A stretch of 64,000 nt of DNA from Ypsolopha sequella (taxonomy: Eukaryota > Arthropoda > Insecta > Lepidoptera > Ypsolophidae): positions 11,516,201 through 11,580,200 of the forward strand of contig OW204001.1 of the NCBI GenBank assembly GCA_934047225.1, given 5' to 3'. Below are positions 44,225-64,000 of this stretch, piece by piece. The translations under genes and the position numbers were made by a program. Position 1 is the stretch's first letter. Every line of letters begins with the position of its first letter. The notes beneath the pieces were generated by a model. The model did not search any database. It was not told the origin of the DNA and saw nothing but the letters and a program-made list of their open reading frames with translations.

Positions 44225-44815
44225 TCAGTGAATCAATGTTTTGTAATTTTATATACATATATATATTTAGTTAATTTTTAATCCATTCCCTCTAAAGTAA
44301 ATCAGTTTTGAAATTAGAGATAAAACCCAAATAGACATAATCAAAATTATTTATTTATTTTGCAATTTTGAACAAACATGAGTTTTACATAATGAAATGA
44401 AATGAATTTATTTTCAGAAGTAAGAATACCACGTAAACGTTCTTCTGTGTATCAGAATCTTTTTGAGGTTTTTACGTACACCCAGTTCCAAAACCCGTCT
44501 AAAAACGAATTGTTTCAACAAAATTTTACTATTCTAGGTACTTAAATAACATTAAAGAACTTATTTTATAATAACAAAAATAGAGGGTAGAACAACTTAC
44601 ACTCCACTAAATAACATATTCGCAATGAACCATATATTTGCAGTAATATTTCATGAAAAGATTATTCGACAATTTAATATAGCATTATCAAATACGTAAA
44701 CAGTCAGTTGGCAGCCCTAGAGCGTTTAGGCACCGAGCGGCCGTAGGTATTGATTTCAAGGACACCGCTCAGTTAAACTACTGTCTACCTCCTTATACTG
44801 TGGCTCAATCTACCT

Positions 44816-46758
44816 ATGTTAAGGCGATTACCTTCGCCAAATTAGCAGCTCGATGTTTGTCTGTATGAATATCGACGGAAACGGCATTGAAATAACGTTC
44901 AAATCAGTGCACAATGCGTGGTGGCTGTTACGACGCTCGCTGCGTCCTTGAAAGGGCAAAATAGGAGAAAATAATACTTTTCACATGGGCGTCATTGTTC
45001 GATTGAATAATTCTATGTTATATTTATTGCTATCAAGTTTATCTATTTATCAAAGCATAAATGAATTAAATCACCTAAGCCGTTAGGAGAAGTAGGAAAT
45101 TCAAGCCAAAAAACACCATTCAGTTGAAACAATTTTTAATATAGAAGTTTTGGTGGTACGAAAAAGAAAAATGTTGCATACGTTGTCCTAGAGTTGATAA
45201 TCCATAATTCATTTTTTCAATATTTTTGGTTTGGTCATAAAATAGGAGTAGGCTTTAGAAAGTACCCATTTGGCGGTATTAAGGGCCTTAACCCTTTATA
45301 GCGCACTTTTTGTTTTTTGAGCTCCAAGCGCCAAACTTGATCATACTTTTGACTGATAATTAGTAACATAATAATATCAATTTGTTTTTTTTTTAATAAT
45401 ATCAACTTGCATCAATAATATCAAGTTATGTGTACCACTAACTATCGAAGGAAAATGTTGAAAATGAAGTGTGCGTGGCAAGTGTGCAAGATTCGCTCGC
45501 TTCAGTCCGAAATACGCGAAAATTGCATTGAGTGGTATATTCAATTATCACCGCACGCTATCGATGTATGCTCATGTAAATAAGGTGTAATATTAGAACA
45601 AAATTTCATGAGAAATTATTTTGCTCGATAAAACGGATGTCAAATTTTTTTTTTTTCAGGTATGTGTTATTTTATCACAGCATGTAACTAACTAACTTTT
45701 CTCCATATTTTTGTGATTTTGTCAACTCTTTGCACAAAATGATTTATTACTTGCGAACGGTTTGTTAAAATCTAATGAAACTGCATAAATATTGTGAAAT
45801 GCGCTTCTAATAACTTTTTCATTTAACCTCGTATCAAGATTCACTACTCTACAAATATATTTACTCTGAGCATGTGCAAGGATAGATAGATAATTTAACG
45901 TATGCCTTCCAGGTATTATAAAACACTAGAAATAAAAATTGAATTTATAATAGAGTAAAAATACTAGCCAATTTGTTTTCGATGGTAATCAATTTCGTTT
46001 AAGACCATATAAAAAATATATAAGTACGTTTCTTATCCAAACTTATTCATAAAAACATAACACATAAGTGATCAATCAATCAATCAATCAAATCAACACA
46101 TTAGCACAAATCTTTCTGCAATAATTTGGTAAAATCTACTATATCGTTTGCGCTTATAATATCATTAAGATTTACCGGACTGGTAAATATTTATTCGACA
46201 CTCAGTTACAGTACTATGTTTGAACTCTTTAGGTGATAGATAAAGCCGAAATTAATTCAGTAAACGAGAAATAAATGTAAACCAGCCTTTACACGGTCGT
46301 AGCTTGCCTGCATCTCTATAAACAACGTTAAAGTGGAATTTACATATATAACAAAAAAGAGCTACAAAAGATTTTGTAAAATTAACAAGGATATCGTTTG
46401 AAGCTGACATGCTTTAGCCTCATGTTGCATCACACAAAATCCCGTAAAGCGAACACACGTAAACTGCCAAAGTACGCTAACTCGTAAGTCATACTTTTCA
46501 TTTCTATGCTGTTTGGCAGGGACGGTGGGAAATATTACGGAAAATTTTGGCCCTTTAATTTAAATGTTACATTAGCGACGCAAGCGCCCCGCTTCCATTT
46601 CACTATACCTTCCCTTTAACCTTATAGTACTTGTTTGAATGTTACCAAAAACACTTCAATATAATATGAGGTAGGCACATTATAGACTTCTCTACAAATA
46701 ATTCTTATTTTAAACCTTTTTAAAATCAACGTTTCACAGTGACTTAAAACTAAATAAG
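44816..46758. other. AT-rich DNA without recognised genes
   Basis: No coding region, RNA gene or paired inverted repeat stands out. A short atcaatcaatcaatcaatca run lies near 46070-46090. Confidence 0.4.
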
Positions 46759-46836
46759 CGAGTAAGTCTAATATCCGAGTAAGTCTAATATCTGAGCAAG
46801 TCTAATATCATAGTAAGTCTAATCTCCGAGTAAACT
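46759..46836 (+). repeat. 16-bp tandem repeat, about five units
   Basis: Units of the form cgagtaagtctaatat with one to three changes each. Confidence 0.75.
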
Positions 46837-47300
46837 TATTACAATCATAACTTAGGTAGAAAAATAGAGTTTTCTTCTTTAGGAGACGATTTAGAACTTA
46901 CAACTTAATGGCTTGTTGACATTAGCATTCAATCACTTTATATATATTTACTGGTGGTTCGAACGCAGGGAAACGACTAATGTGAACACGCCAAGTCTAT
47001 ACAAATTAAATTGATTAAATAACATCGGTTACCGAAACTCATAATGTAAGCAGTACTCTCTAAAAGTCTAAATGAACGGAATTTGATGCCCCAAAAAATT
47101 CTTAACAATTTTTCACTCTCTTGGAGTCCTTTAATAGTTACTTATCTATGGGTATATTAAGTGCATGGTACTGGCATGGAAGTTGTTTACCCACCACTTG
47201 CTAAAACGATGATAAAACAGATGAACCGCCATCCCTTGAAAAGCGTGTATTTGTGCCGGAAGTATGGGTAACGGGTCTGTTCGGTATCATATTATATTAA

Positions 47301-47593
47301 GGTTAAATCAGTCGTCAGTCGCTTAGCAAAAAGTGCGTAACTTAACTTTGTATTTCTTGTTTAGAAGTTAAACATTTAAAAACATTTTGGTATGTGGTAG
47401 TTAACACCAATAATTCAGTATTATTGAGGTTTCTAAAGCATTAAAATTCGAACTTATGCTTTATAAACCATACTAATACTGAACTATTGGTGTTAACTGC
47501 CACATACCAAAATATTTTTAATTTTTTACTTTTAAATAAGAAACACAATGTTAAGTTATGCATTTTGTGCTAAACGAACGACGACGTTTAACC
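47301..47593. mobile_element. Foldback MITE with about 120-bp arms, copy 1
   Basis: Arms run from ggttaaatcagtcg to cgacgtttaacc, sharing acttaactttgtatttcttg-like sequence and ttttggtatgtgg / ccacataccaaaa. A shorter copy is 60093-60301. Confidence 0.75.
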
Positions 47594-47738
47594 TGAAACA
47601 TACATTTAGGTGACATTCAAAAGACAAAAGTCCAACATACAAAACTAGTTAAACTATATTTACCCGTTCCCTTATCGGTTTTCTATTAAAGGTCAATAAC
47701 ATGTTAGGACGTATACTCGATGACAGCCCTACCGTTCG

Positions 47739-48135
47739 GCCACAGCTTCAGGCTTCGAGAGGCGCGCCGAGCGGTTCTTCTTGCGACGGCGCCGGCGGAG
47801 AGAACAAATATCTGAAGTTGTATAGAGCCGGCCATGGGTCGCCACTCGCGCGTCTTGTCCGGCTTCGAGTGACTTGCGCTCTCGGGACGGCGGTGTGCGG
47901 GGAGGCGGGCGGTTGAAACAGTGATCGAGCGCACAGGACGAACCTAGTGTCGAGCGCTATGAGCGAGCGAGCGCGCTATACATCCGATGCGGTCGAAGGC
48001 GCCGACGGGTGTCGTGGCAGGGCAAAGCCCGTCGCAAAAACCGCCAGGAAGCGCAGCAAGAAGCGCCGCCAGAAGCCTGAAGCTGTGGCCCTTGCGTTAG
48101 ACCAGTTGGTAAGGGAAAGTCAAGTCAACGTGTAG
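47739..48135. other. GC-rich patch with inverted coding-like arms
   Basis: 47739-47793 and 48030-48090 are inverted copies (ccacagcttcaggcttc / gaagcctgaagctgtgg). Each arm, read outward, encodes a basic stretch ending KPEAVA (RRRKKNRSARLSKPEAVAER on minus, RKRSKKRRQKPEAVAL on plus). The plus frame 47947-48135 continues to a donor-like ttg|gtaagg. It could be a gene 5' region or scraps of a retrotransposon ORF1. Not resolved. Confidence 0.4.
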
Positions 48136-48217
48136 CATTACACTTAGCTCACATAACAACAATTCTTCATATAGACTAACTAGTACCACTCATGAGTTCC
48201 ACTAACAAATGTTTTAT

Positions 48218-49291
48218 GGCGGTATAACATGCGAAAGTGCTGCCACTGCAAAAAAAAAACATTTCTAACTTGCTAGAATAATTAATGAAAATCTGCTCAA
48301 CTAAATGTCTAGAAATAGCAATAAACTATTTATGAATAGCATATTTTTCATAGACGTCTTCGAAGAGCTAAAATTTTAGCTTTTGCTAAAAACGGCCGCT
48401 TTTGGCACAAGTTAAAACTAGCTATAAAAGGAAGTTATTTCTGAAAACTTTTTTTTATGAAAAAATAGTGAACTATTTCTAGACATTTAGGTAGCGTTCC
48501 GAAACACCTTAGATTGTCCGATGAAGTAGTAGATATTACTATCTGTCAGATAAAAGTAGCTCTATGCTGGTTCCAAAACCACAAATGAGATCGTTTTGGA
48601 ACGATCAAACCCGAGCAACTTTTTCTACTGACACGACCAATATTTTGCTCTGCGAAAATCGCCGGGAATATATTGCTTCTGTCAAAAGCATGATTCTTGA
48701 CGTATGATTTTTGTACGTTTACATGGTATCAAAAATTACAAAACATGAACTGAAGAGTATTAAACGTTTGAACACCTCAATCCATAGATGAGAACTATTC
48801 CTATTTTCTCGCCTAGAACGACATTTTTATTTGAATTTGTTTTTTGTTATTTCCTACAAGTCTGAAACTTGATTATGAGCTAGCTATCTCTATAATTATA
48901 AAACCTGTAGATAAAATCTCAATTCAATTCAAAACTGTTTTATCTGGCTTCTTTAAACGTGTCTCCGAACATTAGTTCCGCCAATAACTTGTTTTAAGCG
49001 AAAAATAAAAAATATCGTAGTTCAAATCTCATCCATCACTTAAACATTTTCGTCTTCCCGCCAAACTTTTGTTTTGACATATTACTCTTATGTCCGTTCC
49101 GAATCTCACCAAAGTTAGTCCGAAGATTGTTCCATTATGACCGGTTCCAAAACGTATTGCTCATCCCGACTAGAATTGCTCCATGATAGGGGTTTGGTTT
49201 CGGAACGCTACCTTAGTTGAGTAGATTTTCAATAATTATTAATTAATAAGAATTTTTGAAAAGTGGCAGCACTTTCGCATGTTATAACGCC
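48218..49291. mobile_element. Outer MITE, split by a Harbinger-like element
   Basis: Ends ggcggtataacatgcgaaag and ctttcgcatgttataacgcc, with about 85-bp arms including aaaatctgctcaactaa / ttagttgagtagatttt. A 723-bp element lies inside. The right end is 29 bp from the stop codon of the Ago3-like gene. Confidence 0.75.
48490..49212. mobile_element. Harbinger-like non-autonomous element, 723 bp
   Basis: TIRs ggtagcgttccgaaac and gtttcggaacgctacc, flanked by TTA on both sides (48487-48489, 49213-49215). No transposase. It contains an AATAAA on the minus strand at 48831-48826, downstream of the Ago3-like stop. Confidence 0.8.
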
Positions 49292-49320
49292 TTAAAGGTG
49301 GTATATTACCGCAATATATC

Positions 49321-62599
<13,279 letters not shown>

Positions 62600-63609
62600 C
62601 TAGAAATGGAGAGAATGCTCATTTTATTTACAGTTACATTACAATCAAAGTATCATGTTAAAGTCTGTTTCTAGGGCAGCTGGAAAACTGTACGCATCAA
62701 AAGAAAACGATACGTCAATCTCGCCATACAATCTTTATCGTTTGACGCTAATTACCCCTTTGAGTGTCTATGACGCAACGTTTGCGTCATAGCTCAAAGC
62801 GGCTCACAGTGTCTATGACGCAAACCTTGCGTCATAGAAAAAGCGCGCGCTTCCGGTTTACGTTTTGTTCAACGGTTTTTTCGTCTGTTTCTTTGGAGCA
62901 ATACCAAGACGCAGATTGTTTTGTTGGCAACAAGGTGATGTGCTCTGATTCGTCGAAAATGAACCATATAGCTTTCAAATAAATCATTTTCTGCCGCAGG
63001 TCGGACCGAGTCCGCCATTTTTGTTCGTAGTTTGTAGTTTGGTCTCATTTTTACGTCCGTAGTTTTTTGTGTTTTTTGAATGAAAAAAGTTGTGTTTACA
63101 TAATAATAATACATGTAATAACCGCGTTATAAGTCTGTGATTGTTATTCTAGTGAGTTTTTATTATAAATAGCCGACTTGGCTAAATAGTGAGTGCAAAT
63201 GAGTGATAATGAGTGCAAATGAGTGATAAGCTGGTGCAATTTTGGGTAATGCCCAAATTTAATCGACGAAAATGCCCCCACAGGATTACTATATAGGTAA
63301 GTGTTATAAATAAGTAAACAGTATATTTCATTGCGGTTCTTCTGATATATACCATGATACATGATATATAACCTAAGATAACGAAAACCATGGTTTTCTG
63401 AATCAAGTCGGAATGATCGTAGCTCGCCATTTTTGTGTCGACACTATAGGGTCTTAACTCTCGCGGCTGGTTGGCATCCAATGGGTTACTGCGTTCCGTG
63501 GTACGGGATCCAGTACACAATGCGCAAAGGTGAATGACCGATTGATCCAGCGTAACATTAGACACCCATCGTTATTTATCTTACATTATACAGAAATCGT
63601 ATAATGTAA
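62600..63609. other. Intron or upstream part of the Ago3-like gene, no exon found
   Basis: I looked on the minus strand for the exon preceding YIRNVLSNEN and found none; it probably lies beyond 64000. The stretch holds two TGACGCAA hairpins (62768-62837), part of the intronic repeat family (62918-63140) and a 20-bp duplication gagtgcaaatgagtgataat at about 63190-63230. Confidence 0.5.
62768..62837. repeat. Two perfect 25-nt hairpins
   Basis: 62768-62792 ctatgacgcaa cg tttgcgtcatag and 62813-62837 ctatgacgcaa ac cttgcgtcatag, each preceded by agtgt. Each contains tgacgcaa in both orientations. Confidence 0.8.
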
Positions 63610-63930
63610 GATAAATAATATCCGTCAGAGATCGAAGGTGACCGACAGCCTGCCGAATCAGTAAGTTGAAGTGGCAGTGGACTGGCCATATTTGTCGCCG
63701 ACGTGATAACCGTTGGGGCCGTAAGGCATTGGAATGGAGACCACGTACAGCAAAGCGCAGAGTAGGCCGCCCTCGTGCCCGCTGGCCTGACGATCTGAAG
63801 GACGTTGCGGGTGGCGGCTGGATGAGGATGACTGAGGACCGCCAAGAGTGGCGTAATAGTACGGAGGCCTATGTCCAGCAGTGGACGAATACGGGCTGAT
63901 GGATGTGGATGGATGGATGATACAGAAATC
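63610..63930 (+). pseudogene. RTE-like LINE polymerase C-terminus and 3' tail
   Basis: Frame 63666-63899 reads KWQWTGHICRRRDNRWGR, LEWRPRTAKRRVGRPRAR, WPDDLKDV, then EAYVQQWTNTG, a C-terminal pattern common in moth LINE polymerases annotated as endonuclease-reverse transcriptases. RSKVTD upstream is in another frame, showing a shift. The 3' end is ggctgatggatgtggatgga, a GATG-type tail. 5'-truncated; the catalytic part is absent. Confidence 0.8.
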
Positions 63931-64000
63931 GTACACGTTGGTGTGTTAACTACTAGAATTATAGTTCATTTTATACCCCACATGCATTTTCAAACATAAC

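Noticed and set aside
63182..63565. 127-codon minus-strand frame near the right edge, checked as an upstream Ago3-like exon
   Set aside because: It shows no PAZ or linker motif and no fitting donor to join the exon at 62599.

Overview
The window looks like nuclear DNA of an insect, most likely a moth or butterfly. The background is AT-rich and intron-rich. It carries a BEL/Pao LTR retrotransposon, mariner transposons, 3' tails of RTE-like LINEs ending in GATG repeats, and dozens of short inverted-repeat transposons (MITEs). The order is inferred from repeat families I recognise as lepidopteran (for example the repeat starting ggccaagtgcgagtcggactc); no marker gene proves it.

Layout. 1-30.4 kb is gene-poor and holds MITEs, foldback elements, tRNA-like palindromes and LINE scraps (RT relic at 13.08-13.53 kb). 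30395-39695 is a complete BEL/Pao element: two 592-bp LTRs that I read as identical, a GATGT target duplication, a 5' leader with 38 tandem hairpins, a short 5' gag exon, a likely 79-bp intron, and an open gag-pro-RT-RH-integrase frame of about 1.79 kaa. 39.7-49.3 kb is again repeats, with a mariner relic on the minus strand (42.65-43.73 kb) interrupted by a MITE.

49321-62599 (minus strand) is the one clear host gene: seven exons encoding the C-terminal 439 residues of a PIWI-clade Argonaute, closest to Ago3 as far as I can judge. The seven exons total 1320 nt and join in frame with consistent phases, ending in a stop. The N-terminal half (N, PAZ) lies beyond the right edge. Its introns are full of transposons: a 1295-bp mariner with perfect 32-bp TIRs, an RTE-like tail with a nested MITE, and a mariner-like element carrying a tiny two-exon ORF. 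A nested pair of MITEs begins about 30 bp after the stop codon, so the gene for transposon defence probably ends its mRNA inside a transposon.

The most unusual structure is the BEL leader array. It has 38 copies of a 32-nt hairpin in three classes; the outer stem differs between classes, but the two sides match in all 38 copies. Each copy also places an acceptor-like tttttcaatgcag directly before a GT dinucleotide, and in 18 copies this reads gtaag.
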